Assembly: GCA_016788425.1 (NCBI GenBank)
Contig: JAEURQ010000003.1
Coordinates: 341,282 to 405,281, forward strand
Origin: Chthonomonas sp.
GTDB taxonomy: Bacteria > Armatimonadota > Fimbriimonadia > Fimbriimonadales > Fimbriimonadaceae
Direction: 5' to 3'
Length of the DNA stretch: 64,000 nucleotides
Under the pieces are notes generated by a model. The model was not told the origin of the DNA and did not search any database. It was given only the letters and a program-made list of their open reading frames with translations. Of the stretch, positions 26,379-35,283 are shown piece after piece (position 1 is the stretch's first letter; the number at the start of each line of letters is the position of its first letter). The position numbers were made by a program, and so were the translations under genes.

Positions 26379-27399
26379 GCCGCACGACCGTTTGGCGATT
26401 TACATGGAGGGGGCGGTTGGCGATCCCTCGGGCAAGATGGGTTATGGAGTCTTGCGGTATTCGCGCAATGAAATCGCTTGCGTGATTGATTCTCACACCG
26501 CCGGCGGGACGTTGCCGACGCACCTCTCGCCCTCTGGCGATGTGCCGATTGTCTCCAGCGTGAGCAAAGCCAAGGCCCTCGGGGCGACTGTCTTTGTTCT
26601 CGGTCTCGCGGTGAGCGGCGGGGCAATCCCCGACGAGTGGTATGGCCCGATCGGCGAGGCCGTCGCGGGTGGAATGTCCATCGTTAACGGCCTGCACGAT
26701 AAGCTCGGGCCGCGCTACCCGGGATTGCCAGACGGCCAATGGATTTGGGATATTCGCCAGGAACCTGCCGGCTTGCCGGTGGCCTCGGCGGCCGCTGGCA
26801 AGTTGGCTAACCGGCGCTTGCTTTTGATCGGCACCGACATGGCGGTGGGCAAGATGACGGCGGGGCTGGAAATCTATGCGCAAGCGGTTGCGCAAGGGGT
26901 GTCCACAGGATTTGTGGCGACGGGCCAGATCGGTATGACGATCACCGGGGCGGGAGTGCCGCTTGACGCGATCCGCGTGGATTTCGCCGGGGGAAGTATT
27001 GAGCGCGAAGTACTTTCGCACGCCGATAAGCAGCTGGTGATCATCGAAGGGCAGGGTTCGTTGCTGCATCCGGGTAGCACGGCCAACCTGCCGTTGCTTC
27101 GCGGGTCGATGCCGACGCACCTTGTGTTGTGTTGCGTCGCGGGGCAGGAAACTCTGTATCGAGCGCCCGAGATTCGCATTCCAAGCCTGGACAAGTTGGT
27201 TCGCTTGAACGAGGATTTGGCCGAGGCCTGCGGAGTATATGGACGGCCCAAGTGCGTGGCGATTGCCGTGAACGGTTCGCACGTGTCGTCGGCGGAAGCG
27301 GCCGAATACAAGCGCCGGGTGAGCGGAGAAACCGGCCTGCCGGCTTTTGACCCGATCGCGGATGGCGCGGCCGGATTACTGGCCGCGGTGATGGCTTAG
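26356..27399 (+). CDS. dgcN: DUF1611 protein, DgcN-like N-acyltransferase candidate
   Basis: The 347 residues contain the DUF1611 P-loop GTDMAVGKMTAGLEIY (about 157-172) and motifs FVATGQIGMTI, IIEGQGSLLHPG and LVLCCVAGQET. DgcN members acetylate D-glutamate before DgcA racemises it. It overlaps the epimerase gene by 23 bases and shares a long 24-base convergent overlap with the tRNA nucleotidyltransferase gene. Assignment as DgcN follows the gene order; biochemical proof exists only for other bacteria. Confidence 0.82.
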   Translation: MEARSVIKPHDRLAIYMEGAVGDPSGKMGYGVLRYSRNEIACVIDSHTAGGTLPTHLSPSGDVPIVSSVSKAKALGATVFVLGLAVSGGAIPDEWYGPIGEAVAGGMSIVNGLHDKLGPRYPGLPDGQWIWDIRQEPAGLPVASAAAGKLANRRLLLIGTDMAVGKMTAGLEIYAQAVAQGVSTGFVATGQIGMTITGAGVPLDAIRVDFAGGSIEREVLSHADKQLVIIEGQGSLLHPGSTANLPLLRGSMPTHLVLCCVAGQETLYRAPEIRIPSLDKLVRLNEDLAEACGVYGRPKCVAIAVNGSHVSSAEAAEYKRRVSGETGLPAFDPIADGAAGLLAAVMA

Positions 27400-28761
27400 C
27401 CAGCGGCGCGTCAATTCTTCCGCGGCGGCGCGGTCCTCGGGCAGCAGTCGGCCCTTGAGAACTTCTTCCAGCAGGAACGCCTTGATCTGGCCGATCACTT
27501 TGCCAGGCAGGCTTGGGTCAATTGCGAGAATCTCGTGGCCATCGAGCGGCGACTGTAGGCTCTCCGCCGGAGTCGCGGCTTGAACCTCCCGAATTTTGGC
27601 GCGGATCGCGGGCACGTCGAGGTGGGGCGCGTCGGGGTGGTGAGAGTTGGCGTCGGCCTGACAAAGGATGAGCAGGTCCTCCATGTGCGGGCCGAGTGCC
27701 CGCAGCGCGCGGCGAGCTGCGGTAGCCGATATCGTGTTGTGGCCGAACCTCATGTGTTGCCGTACGAGTAACTCGACGTACGCGATTTCGTCGTTGCTGA
27801 ACTTCATCCGCCCGAGAATCTGGCGGACCATGTCCGCCCCGACTACCTCGTGGGTGAAGAAGCGCGTCCGCCCGTCGTTGTCGACAAATCGAGTCTGCGG
27901 CTTTCCGATGTCGTGCAGCAATCCGGCGAGTCGTAAATATATGTTTTCGGACGCAATGTTATCCAAAACTAACAGCGAATGCCCCCAAACGTCGAGGTGG
28001 TGGTATGGCCCTTGCTCGACAAAGCGGCACGATTCGAGCTCAGGCAGGAACTGGCGGAGTAGGCCAAGCCGGCTCAGAGCTTCGATGGACTCCGACGGCG
28101 AGGGCGTGGCGAGCATCTTGAGAAGCTCTTCACGAATCCGCTCCTGGCTAATCACCTTCAAGCGATCGGCGACGGCGAGGATCGCGGGCTCGATATCGGG
28201 CGCGAACTCGAAACCGAGTTGCGCTCGGAATCGCACCGCCCGCAACATGCGCAGCGGGTCCTCGCTAAAGGTGCGCCGCGGCTCAAGGGGAGTGCGCAGG
28301 ATTCTCGCCGAAAGGTCCGCGAGACCGCGATCGGTGGGGTCGAGGATTGCGCCCGAGTGGAGCGAGACAAACAGCGCGTTGATCGTGAAGTCGCGTCGCA
28401 TCGCGTCCTCTTCGAGCGTGCCGAATTCGACAATCGGCTTGCGGCTATGCGGCTCATACTGTTCCCGCCTGGTGCAAACCAACTCCACGGGCTCGTCTGC
28501 GACAATCACTTGGGCGGTGCCGAACCGCTCGAAGATAACGGGGTAGATGGACGACGCGCCCCGTTCGAAAAGGAGTTGCGCAAGCGCTTGCGCATCGCCT
28601 TCGACGGCTAGGTCAAGGTCCTTGCCTCCAGGACGTCCGAGCAATGCATCGCGCACCGCCCCTCCCACTAGCCACACCCGGCCCTCAAATTGAGTGCCGA
28701 GCGTGGCCTCACGGATCGCGATCAGCGCCGGGCGGTCAAGGAAGTTTTCCGGTAACTGCAA
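27376..28761 (-). CDS. CCA tRNA nucleotidyltransferase / poly(A) polymerase family with HD domain
   Basis: About 461 residues from the probable TTG start at 28761. The polymerase-beta head has LVGGAVRDALLGRPGGKDLDLAV with the DxD pair, and RRDFTINAL. After the helical neck comes an HD domain with LLHDIGKP. The protein adds or repairs the tRNA 3'-CCA. An ATG at 28833 is in frame, but it would overlap the upstream gene by 98 bases and adds no conserved sequence, so TTG is preferred. Whether it adds CC, A, or all three cannot be told. Confidence 0.9.
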   Translation of the reverse strand: MQLPENFLDRPALIAIREATLGTQFEGRVWLVGGAVRDALLGRPGGKDLDLAVEGDAQALAQLLFERGASSIYPVIFERFGTAQVIVADEPVELVCTRREQYEPHSRKPIVEFGTLEEDAMRRDFTINALFVSLHSGAILDPTDRGLADLSARILRTPLEPRRTFSEDPLRMLRAVRFRAQLGFEFAPDIEPAILAVADRLKVISQERIREELLKMLATPSPSESIEALSRLGLLRQFLPELESCRFVEQGPYHHLDVWGHSLLVLDNIASENIYLRLAGLLHDIGKPQTRFVDNDGRTRFFTHEVVGADMVRQILGRMKFSNDEIAYVELLVRQHMRFGHNTISATAARRALRALGPHMEDLLILCQADANSHHPDAPHLDVPAIRAKIREVQAATPAESLQSPLDGHEILAIDPSLPGKVIGQIKAFLLEEVLKGRLLPEDRAAAEELTRRWLSHHRGQ

Positions 28762-30295
28762 TACGGTTTTCGGGGGCGAGCTTCCATGCGGGTTGGGTCC
28801 GCAGATAGTCCATGAGGGCCTCGACATCCACATAACCAGTGTCGATTCGGGTGCCCTTGGCCGCCTTCAAGGCGTCGGCGCCATCGCCGCCGCCCGCCAA
28901 AAAGCTGTTGGTCACGATGCGAATATTGCCGATGCGCACGTTCGGCGGAATCGGCCACAGAGTGGAGCCGTTTAAGCGGATGCTGGTCACTCGATCGCCT
29001 TCCGGTCGGCTGAGATCGTAGCCCACCTGGAAGCCTTTACTGACCTGCAGGAAGTACGCGCGCGGATTCTCGAGTGTCGCCTTGAGCTCGCCGAGATTCA
29101 GGTCGAGCACCACCAAAGTGTTGCCGAAGGGTTGCACGTTGAGGCAGGTTTCCACGGAGATGACGCCCGGCTCGATGTCGGCGCGCAATCCGCCGGGGTT
29201 CATCAGTGCGACCATCGCGCCCTGCGGAGCAGTTTTGGCGAGCATCGCGTCGGCGACGAGGTTGCCCAGGAGGCTCTCGCCGGTGCGAGACTCAACTCGG
29301 GTAAATGGACCAGCCGCCTCCGTGACCTTCGTCTTGCGGAGAACCTGAATCGGCATCAGCAGGGCGTCAACCGTCGCCTTGAACACGGGATCCTCGGGAA
29401 TGGTTTCGTCTACCACGATCGGGGTGGCGCTGGGCACCGCCTTGATGAGGCCATTGTCGTCGAAGGTCACTTGAATTCGGCCGAACACCTTGCCCCACTC
29501 CCAGGCCTGTACCACCATCGCGGGCTCGCCGCTGGCGCTCTTGAGCTTCGTCGGATATTCGCCGCGTGAGGCGAGATCGCCCGGCAACTTCACCTCGCCG
29601 AGCGGCGTGTGGCTGTGCCCGCCGACAACGAGGTCGGCGCCGCGGAGCTTTTTGGCCATCTCCTGATCCATCTCGTAGCCGCAGTGGCTGAGCACGAGAA
29701 CCTTGTTAACCTTTTGGTTAGTTAGCTCATCAATCGCCGATTGCACGCTGGGGATTAGTTCTTTCAACGCGATGTTGGGCAATGCCGAAACCAGCGTCGT
29801 CAGGTCGGGAGTCATGGCACCGACAACGCCGATGGACTCGCCGTTGATTTTGACAATCGCCCACGGTTTGACCTTCTTGGCGAGCGAGGGTTCATCGCTA
29901 AAGTCCATGTTGGCCGATACCGTCGGGAAGGTCGTGCGCTCCAGGAACCGCGCCAGCACATTGGGGCCCTTGTCGAACTCGTGGTTGCCCAGCGTGAAGG
30001 CGTCATACCGCGCCGCATTCATGTAGATCAGGTCGGCCAGCCCCTCGTATTGCGTAAAAAAGAGCGTGCCCTGAAACACGTCGCCCGCGTTGACCAGCAT
30101 CACATTGGGGTCTTGCTTGCGAAACTTTTCGATGAGCGTGAGGTGGCGCGCGTAGCCGCCAAATGGCTTGCCGCGAATCACCGTCGGCTCGACGTGGCCG
30201 TGCAGGTCGTTGGTGTGCAGCACGGTGAGCGTAAAGTCCTTGGCCGCGGCCAGGGCACCGGCGGCAACAAGCAAAAGGCACGCGAGTTTTCGCAT
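28736..30295 (-). CDS. Secreted 5'-nucleotidase/UshA-like phosphoesterase
   Basis: The 519 residues start with a signal peptide (MRKLACLLLVAAGALAAA). The catalytic domain has LHTNDLHGH, NAGDVFQGT, GNHEFDKG, VLSHCGYEMD and GGHSHTPL, all intact, including the catalytic His of GNHE. A C-terminal substrate domain (GGLRADIEPG, NSFLAGGGDG) is present. It hydrolyses extracellular nucleotides or related phosphates in the periplasm. It is the full-length counterpart of the smaller protein at 908-1666. Confidence 0.94.
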   Translation of the reverse strand: MRKLACLLLVAAGALAAAKDFTLTVLHTNDLHGHVEPTVIRGKPFGGYARHLTLIEKFRKQDPNVMLVNAGDVFQGTLFFTQYEGLADLIYMNAARYDAFTLGNHEFDKGPNVLARFLERTTFPTVSANMDFSDEPSLAKKVKPWAIVKINGESIGVVGAMTPDLTTLVSALPNIALKELIPSVQSAIDELTNQKVNKVLVLSHCGYEMDQEMAKKLRGADLVVGGHSHTPLGEVKLPGDLASRGEYPTKLKSASGEPAMVVQAWEWGKVFGRIQVTFDDNGLIKAVPSATPIVVDETIPEDPVFKATVDALLMPIQVLRKTKVTEAAGPFTRVESRTGESLLGNLVADAMLAKTAPQGAMVALMNPGGLRADIEPGVISVETCLNVQPFGNTLVVLDLNLGELKATLENPRAYFLQVSKGFQVGYDLSRPEGDRVTSIRLNGSTLWPIPPNVRIGNIRIVTNSFLAGGGDGADALKAAKGTRIDTGYVDVEALMDYLRTQPAWKLAPENRIAVTGKLP

Positions 30296-30318
30296 GCCTC
30301 ATTGTATCCGGGTTGGGG

Positions 30319-32052
30319 TTAAGCGACGCGCAACAGCGTGCCGGCTTGCATGCCGACTGTGTCGAAGTAGATGGTGGACATGGCTTCGCTCAAACTAACC
30401 TCATGGTTAAGAACGCGATTGAGCACGTCGTATTGCATCGGCTTGAACCCGATTTGGTGGGCGGCAGTACGGAGATCGCGGGCCGAAACGTTGTCGGCGA
30501 TCATGTCGCGAAGGTGGTCGGTCACGGGGAGAATCTCGTGGATGCCGGTGCGTCCCCGCACGCCAGCGCTGAAGCATTCACCGCAACCGCGGCCCTCGGC
30601 AATTTGCGCTCCGTGCGGCAAGTGACCGTGGTACGCCTCGATGATCATGCGCTCTTGGTCATTCGGCTCACGGGTTTCCAGGCAGTGCGGACACACCTTG
30701 CGAATGAGGCGCTGGGACATGACGCCAATCAGGCTGCTCGCCACGATGAAAGGCTCGACGCCCATATCCATCAGTCGCGGAAGCGCGCTGACGGCGTCGT
30801 TGGTGTGCAGCGTGCTGAAGACCAAGTGGCCGGTCATCGCCGCACGGACGGTCGTAATCGCGGTTTCTTCGTCGCGGATTTCGCCGACAAGAATGATGTC
30901 GGGGTCTTGCCGCAGAATCGCTTTCAGTTGTGCGTTGTAGGTCAGGCCGACGCGCTCGTTGACTTGGGATTGGTTGAGGCCCGGCACGTTATATTCGATC
31001 GGGTCCTCGCAAGTCATGATGTTGTTGCGGACCGATTTGATCTCGTTGAGCGCGGCGTAAAGCGAGGTGGTCTTGCCGGAACCGGTCGGGCCGGTGACCA
31101 AGAAAATGCCATAGGGCTTGTTGGCGAGTTCGCGATACAGCCCGAGGTTTTCGCCGCTGAATCCAAGATTCTCCAACGACACCAAACTCTTGGTTTTGTC
31201 GAGAACCCGGAGCACGACGCGCTCGCCAAACAGGTTCGGCAGAGTGGAAAGTCGGATGTCTACAGTGCGGCCATCAATGCGCGCGGAAAGGCGACCGTTC
31301 TGCGGCACGCGGGTCTCGACAATGTCGAGTTCCGCCATGATTTTCAGGCGGGTCACGAGCATCTTTTGCAGCGTGATGGGAATGTCGCGCAGTTTGCTGA
31401 GTTCGCCATCGATGCGGCAACGAAGTTCCACCGCGAACTCGCGCGGCTCCAAGTGGATGTCGCTCGCGCCCATGCGGATCGCGTCGGAAAGAAGTTGGTT
31501 GACGAGGGCAACAACGGGTCGCTCGTCGGCATCGGCGAGTTCCACCGTGGTGTTTTTCACCACTTGGTCACTTACGAGTTGCAGCGCTTCTTCGACCTTG
31601 TTGCCGATAACCGAGCCTTCGACGCCCTCGGTTTCGAGTTGGGTGAGAATCACCGAGAGTCGCTGCTCGTCCACGAGAACCGTTTCAATGCGATAGCCGG
31701 AGGTGGTGCGCGCGGCCTCGACCGCCTCTAAATCTTGCGGGTCCTTGAACCCCACCACCAGCAGGTCGCCGCGCAGTTGCAGCGGAATCATGAAGTGCTG
31801 AAGGCAGGTCTTGACAGGAATGAGCTTGAGCGCCTCGATGTCGGGTGGCTGCTGGTCGAGGAACCAGCCGGTGACGCCCATTTGTGCGGCGAGCACCTTG
31901 AGCAGCAGGTCTTCGGTGATGAAGCCCATCGAAACGAGGGTCGCCCCCAAGGGCAACTTCGTCATGCGCTGATGTTCGAGCGCCTCACTCAGCTGTTGCT
32001 GCGTGATGATACGGTTCGATATCAGGAGTTCCCCAAGCTTGAAGCGGTGCAT
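30319..32052 (-). CDS. GspE/PilB-family secretion or pilus ATPase
   Basis: The 577 residues have an N-terminal MshEN domain (KLGELLISNRIITQQQLSEAL ... LGATLVSMGFITEDLLLKVL) and a secretion ATPase core with Walker A GPTGSGKTTSLY, an Asp box and GEIRDEETA, plus CPHC and CGEC, the tetra-Cys zinc site. It powers type IV pilus or type II secretion assembly at the inner membrane. The ATG at 32052 begins the MshEN domain; upstream open frame overlaps a terminator. Pilin, platform or secretin genes are not adjacent. Confidence 0.95.
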   Translation of the reverse strand: MHRFKLGELLISNRIITQQQLSEALEHQRMTKLPLGATLVSMGFITEDLLLKVLAAQMGVTGWFLDQQPPDIEALKLIPVKTCLQHFMIPLQLRGDLLVVGFKDPQDLEAVEAARTTSGYRIETVLVDEQRLSVILTQLETEGVEGSVIGNKVEEALQLVSDQVVKNTTVELADADERPVVALVNQLLSDAIRMGASDIHLEPREFAVELRCRIDGELSKLRDIPITLQKMLVTRLKIMAELDIVETRVPQNGRLSARIDGRTVDIRLSTLPNLFGERVVLRVLDKTKSLVSLENLGFSGENLGLYRELANKPYGIFLVTGPTGSGKTTSLYAALNEIKSVRNNIMTCEDPIEYNVPGLNQSQVNERVGLTYNAQLKAILRQDPDIILVGEIRDEETAITTVRAAMTGHLVFSTLHTNDAVSALPRLMDMGVEPFIVASSLIGVMSQRLIRKVCPHCLETREPNDQERMIIEAYHGHLPHGAQIAEGRGCGECFSAGVRGRTGIHEILPVTDHLRDMIADNVSARDLRTAAHQIGFKPMQYDVLNRVLNHEVSLSEAMSTIYFDTVGMQAGTLLRVA

Positions 32053-32092
32053 GCGCTCTGTTCCAAAGAAAGATTGTCGGCATGGGGGCGGC

Positions 32093-32129
32093 AAAACAAC
32101 AGACCCCTTCTCGAATGAGAAGAGGTCTG
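32093..32129 (-). terminator. Rho-independent terminator after PEP-CTERM gene (minus strand)
   Basis: A 13-pair stem with one mismatch (32100-32112 with 32117-32129), loop ATTC on the minus strand, is followed by TTGTTTT. A second short hairpin (CAACTCG/CGAGTTG) precedes it. It separates the PEP-CTERM gene from the GspE gene downstream. Confidence 0.85.
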
Positions 32130-32154
32130 GAGAGAGCAACTCGTAGCGAGTTGT

Positions 32155-32925
32155 TTAGCGAGCGCGTCGTCGGAGAACGAGGAGAGCGCCACCAACGGCC
32201 AGGACGGCAGCCGAAACGGGTTCGGGCACGACTTGGGTGGTGATGTTCGAACCGTCCAACCAACCTTCGCAGGCCGAGCTGAAGTTGGTCAGCTTGCCTT
32301 GGCTGTTGTAGGCTGCGGTTGTACCGGCTCGCGGGTGGAACCAGATACCGAACTTGTTGGCGAATTGGGCGCCTTCCCACTCGGCGGGGTTGCCGAAAGC
32401 CGGAACGTGAGCGTTGATGCCGTTGACATCGAGCTTGAAGCCCATGACTCGGTCGCCGCCTTCGTTGCGGATGAAGATGTCCTTGATGAAGGAGCTGTCC
32501 ACGAGCGAGGAAGCAACCAGGTCGCCGCCGTCGTTCACGCCATCGCCGTTACCATCGCGGTAGCTGCTGGCCGAGTTTTGGCCGTTGTAGGCGTAAACCG
32601 TGAGCTTCGGAGCGTTGAGGTTCGTACCGTCGAAGTAGAACAAGGCCAGTTCGTCCGGGGTGCCCTTCGGGTTCGGACCCTTCGAAATGGCAAGGGTGAA
32701 CGCGTCCGACTTTTGGCTGGTGCCAGGAACGTTGCCGAGCTTGGTTTCGAAGTAGAGGACCTTGCCGACCGACGCGTACTGCGTGAGGACCGACTTGATT
32801 TCGCCGCCACCATTGCTGATGCCGTAGGAGCCGCCGGTGTAACCCGGGTACTTCGCTTCATAAACGCTGGCGTTAGCGGCTACTGCGGCTACCGTCGCGA
32901 TGAACAGAACAGATTGAAAACGCAT
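32155..32925 (-). CDS. PEP-CTERM protein, paralogue A
   Basis: The 256 residues have a signal peptide (about 1-19) and the tail VVPEPVSAAVLAVGGALLVLRRRAR. The body includes DELALFYFDGTN, TVYAYNGQN and KFGIWFHPRAG, each matched in the next gene (NELAIFYYDVSG, TAYNYNGQN, KMGIWMHPVSG). The two are therefore duplicates about 250 residues long. They should be exosortase substrates displayed outside the cell. GAGGAGA just upstream of the ATG is the strongest ribosome-binding site in the region. It has its own terminator. Confidence 0.9.
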   Translation of the reverse strand: MRFQSVLFIATVAAVAANASVYEAKYPGYTGGSYGISNGGGEIKSVLTQYASVGKVLYFETKLGNVPGTSQKSDAFTLAISKGPNPKGTPDELALFYFDGTNLNAPKLTVYAYNGQNSASSYRDGNGDGVNDGGDLVASSLVDSSFIKDIFIRNEGGDRVMGFKLDVNGINAHVPAFGNPAEWEGAQFANKFGIWFHPRAGTTAAYNSQGKLTNFSSACEGWLDGSNITTQVVPEPVSAAVLAVGGALLVLRRRAR

Positions 32926-32942
32926 GATATTCTCTCCTCTTC

Positions 32943-32962
32943 GTGAGACATAAAAATCTCAC
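32943..32962 (-). promoter_or_regulatory. Small hairpin upstream of PEP-CTERM paralogue A ribosome-binding site
   Basis: GTGAGA and TCTCAC (32943-32948 and 32957-32962) enclose an 8-base A/T-rich loop just upstream of the GAGGAGA site at 32934-32940. It may tune mRNA stability or initiation. The position before a strong Shine-Dalgarno site is the reason for listing it. Confidence 0.3.
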
Positions 32963-33061
32963 CGTCATAGTTTAGCCGACCGGCATTCGCAGACCTTCAA
33001 AAATCTGAGGAAAACCGCATTAATACTTGGGGATTCCTAGCAAATTTTGTGATCAGTTAAC

Positions 33062-33089
33062 AAAAAGAGAGAGCCTTGCGGCTCTCTCT
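33062..33089 (-). terminator. Rho-independent terminator after PEP-CTERM paralogue B (minus strand)
   Basis: A perfect 10-bp stem (33066-33075 with 33080-33089), capped on the minus strand by a GCAA tetraloop, is followed by a T run. It lies 21 bases after the gene's stop, so the two paralogues are separate transcription units. Confidence 0.92.
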
Positions 33090-33110
33090 GGGTTGTTGAG
33101 TTGCGGGTGC

Positions 33111-33851
33111 TTACTTGCGCTTGCGGAAGGCAAGGAACGCGCCGCCCACGGCGAGGATCGCGGCCGAGGCCGGTTCCGGCACCACTTGCGTCTTCAGGTT
33201 TTCGCCATCGAACCAACCTGCCTTGCAGAAGTTGAACGACTTGAGGAAGCCATCCTTGTTGTAGCTGGTGCTGAGGCCCGAGACCGGGTGCATCCAGATG
33301 CCCATCTTCGAACCAAACTTGGCGCCCGTCCACTGACCTTGCACGCCGCTCGCCGGTCGGTGAGCGTTAATCGCGGTGGCGTTGATGTCAAAGCCAAGGA
33401 CCTTGTCTTGACCTTCGGTGCGGTTGGTCAGCGAGAAGATGCTCGAAGCGTTGTTCTTCGACGAGAGCAGCTTCGTGCCGGTTTGGTACGACGTGTAGCC
33501 ATTTTGACCGTTGTAGTTGTACGCGGTGAGGACCGGGTTGGAGCCGCTCACATCGTAGTAGAAAATCGCGAGTTCGTTAGCGTGACCCTTAGGGTTAGCA
33601 CCCGGGCTGACAACGAGCCAGAAGCCGTTGGCCTTGAGGCCGGCGCTCGACTTGCCGAGGGTGACTTCGTACTTCAGGCGGTTGGTGCCCGAGTCGAACA
33701 CGGTGGACATCTTCTTGATCTTGCCGGCGTCGTGGTTGATGCCGAGGTTGGGAAGATTTTGGCCATTCCACGACATTTCGTAGACCGAAGCTTGGGCTGC
33801 GGTTCCAAACGAAATTGCGCTAAGAATAAAGATTGCAGTTGCTTTGTTCAT
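33111..33851 (-). CDS. PEP-CTERM protein, paralogue B
   Basis: The 246 residues share body and tail with the neighbour at 32155-32925: signal peptide to about residue 21, body with NELAIFYYDVSG and KMGIWMHPVSG, tail VVPEPASAAILAVGGAFLAFRKRK. Tail logic and probable surface location are as for paralogue A. The ATG lies at the 3' arm of a 7-bp hairpin that holds the CAGG part of the Shine-Dalgarno region in its loop (33852-33872). The gene ends with its own terminator. Confidence 0.9.
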   Translation of the reverse strand: MNKATAIFILSAISFGTAAQASVYEMSWNGQNLPNLGINHDAGKIKKMSTVFDSGTNRLKYEVTLGKSSAGLKANGFWLVVSPGANPKGHANELAIFYYDVSGSNPVLTAYNYNGQNGYTSYQTGTKLLSSKNNASSIFSLTNRTEGQDKVLGFDINATAINAHRPASGVQGQWTGAKFGSKMGIWMHPVSGLSTSYNKDGFLKSFNFCKAGWFDGENLKTQVVPEPASAAILAVGGAFLAFRKRK

Positions 33852-33872
33852 GGTTGTTACCTGAGAACAACC
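33852..33872 (-). promoter_or_regulatory. Hairpin abutting the start of PEP-CTERM paralogue B
   Basis: GGTTGTT (33852-33858) and AACAACC (33866-33872) form a perfect 7-bp inverted repeat around a 7-base loop. On the minus strand the loop contains CAGGT, the likely ribosome-binding element, and the stem ends at the ATG. Pairing could hide or present the start site. GTTGCAAC, itself palindromic, follows directly (33873-33880), so a protein operator is an alternative. Confidence 0.5.
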
Positions 33873-33899
33873 GTTGCAACTATCGTGCCAAAGCCGCGG

Positions 33900-35219
33900 T
33901 TACGCGGCCAGAGATACGCGATTTCTTCCGGACGCCTTGCTTTCGTAAAGCGCCTCGTCTACCCGGTGGACAAGACTTACGGCGGTTTCATCGTTGCGCC
34001 AGTAGGTCAGGCCAATGCTAGCCGTGACCTTGCCGGCACTTGTGGTCATTGCCTCGATCGCGCGGCGCGTGCGTTCGGCGATGATCTGCGCCTCGGGGAC
34101 CGAGGTCTCGGGGAGCAAAACAATGAACTCCTCGCCGCCGATTCGGGCAACATGATCGGTTTCTCTGTAGAGCCCGGCCAACGCTTGACCAGTTGCGACG
34201 AGCACTTCATCGCCCACGCCGTGACCAAACGTGTCGTTGATCTTTTTGAAATGGTCGAGGTCGAGGCTGAGAATGCTGAGGTTGCGCTGGTAGCGGCGTG
34301 CGACCTGAATGCACTGCGCAATGGCGGTATCAAACGCGCGGCGGTTGGCCAGGCCGGTGAGTGGATCGGTCAAGGTCAGTTCTTCCAGGCGCATGTTGGC
34401 TTGCTCCAGTTCGCCTTTGGCTGCCTCGAGCGCTCGATTTTGCTCGGCCGCCTGCAGCATGTACTCGGAAACCTGGGCTTCAAATTCTTTTTGCGAGCTA
34501 ATGTCCTCCAGCGAGATCAGGAGTTTGGTCGGCTTGTGGTTGGCGACTTCGTAAACCTCACCGGTGCAGGAATACCAGCGCAGATTGCCGTTGTCATCTT
34601 GGGAGGTGAACTCGGTCACAAATCGCTCGCCAAACTGAAACTCGGCGACATCTTCGTAGCGCGGACGGAACGGAACCGGGTCGCACGTGACCATTTCCCA
34701 AATGTGGGAGCCCATCGCCTTGATCTCGGGCACCGTGATGCCGAAGGCGGCGACCGTGTTTTCGCTGACCCATGACATACCAAAGCTCGGTAGATCGACC
34801 AAGAGGTGTACCGCCGGATTGAGAGCGATGATTTTCTCTAGGAATTCGCGGTTTGCGGTGAGTTGCTCCTCTTGCCAGCGGTAGCCAGAAATGTTGGTGG
34901 CGGTGACGACAAACTCGCCGCTCGGCGTTTGGCTGAATTGACACTCAAACGGAGTGCCGCCGAACTCGGGTTTGGTCACCAGCAGAATCGCGCCGGACTC
35001 GGCGGTGGATTCGCGCAGAAGTTGTTTGGCGGCCTCGCTGGACGCGCTGTCGAGCAGACCAAGCCATCGGTAGCCGGCCACGGATTGGGCGCTGGCCATC
35101 AGCACGAACAGGCCAGTGGCGTTTACCGATTGGACCGCGCCGGAACGATTAGTCACCACAGTTGGGATGGGCAGCAGCTCGGCTAGCCCCCTTAAATCAA
35201 CTTCACTCACTCTTAACAT
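33900..35219 (-). CDS. PAS-containing diguanylate cyclase (GGEEF)
   Basis: The 439 residues include one or two PAS-like sensor domains (about 10-235, for example LPIPTVVTNRSGAVQSVN and RWYSCTGEVYEV), a helical linker with AAEQNRALEAAKGEL, and a GGDEF domain with LTDPLTGLANRR and active site GGEEF (about 361-365). RETD seven residues before it keeps the product-inhibition site. It makes cyclic di-GMP in response to an unidentified signal. Cyclic di-GMP commonly controls exopolysaccharide and surface proteins, and the adjacent PEP-CTERM genes are possible targets. GGGGAAGAG precedes the ATG. Confidence 0.93.
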   Translation of the reverse strand: MLRVSEVDLRGLAELLPIPTVVTNRSGAVQSVNATGLFVLMASAQSVAGYRWLGLLDSASSEAAKQLLRESTAESGAILLVTKPEFGGTPFECQFSQTPSGEFVVTATNISGYRWQEEQLTANREFLEKIIALNPAVHLLVDLPSFGMSWVSENTVAAFGITVPEIKAMGSHIWEMVTCDPVPFRPRYEDVAEFQFGERFVTEFTSQDDNGNLRWYSCTGEVYEVANHKPTKLLISLEDISSQKEFEAQVSEYMLQAAEQNRALEAAKGELEQANMRLEELTLTDPLTGLANRRAFDTAIAQCIQVARRYQRNLSILSLDLDHFKKINDTFGHGVGDEVLVATGQALAGLYRETDHVARIGGEEFIVLLPETSVPEAQIIAERTRRAIEAMTTSAGKVTASIGLTYWRNDETAVSLVHRVDEALYESKASGRNRVSLAA

Positions 35220-35283
35220 TTCTCTTCCCCAGGGAGTGTATTGGCGAAATCGGGGTGGTTCTTAAGATGGAAAATGGGAGTCC

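Noticed and set aside
30313-31731. 472-codon plus-strand open frame opposite the GspE gene
   Set aside because: It mirrors the Walker A and Cys motifs of the true minus-strand ATPase, so it is a shadow frame.
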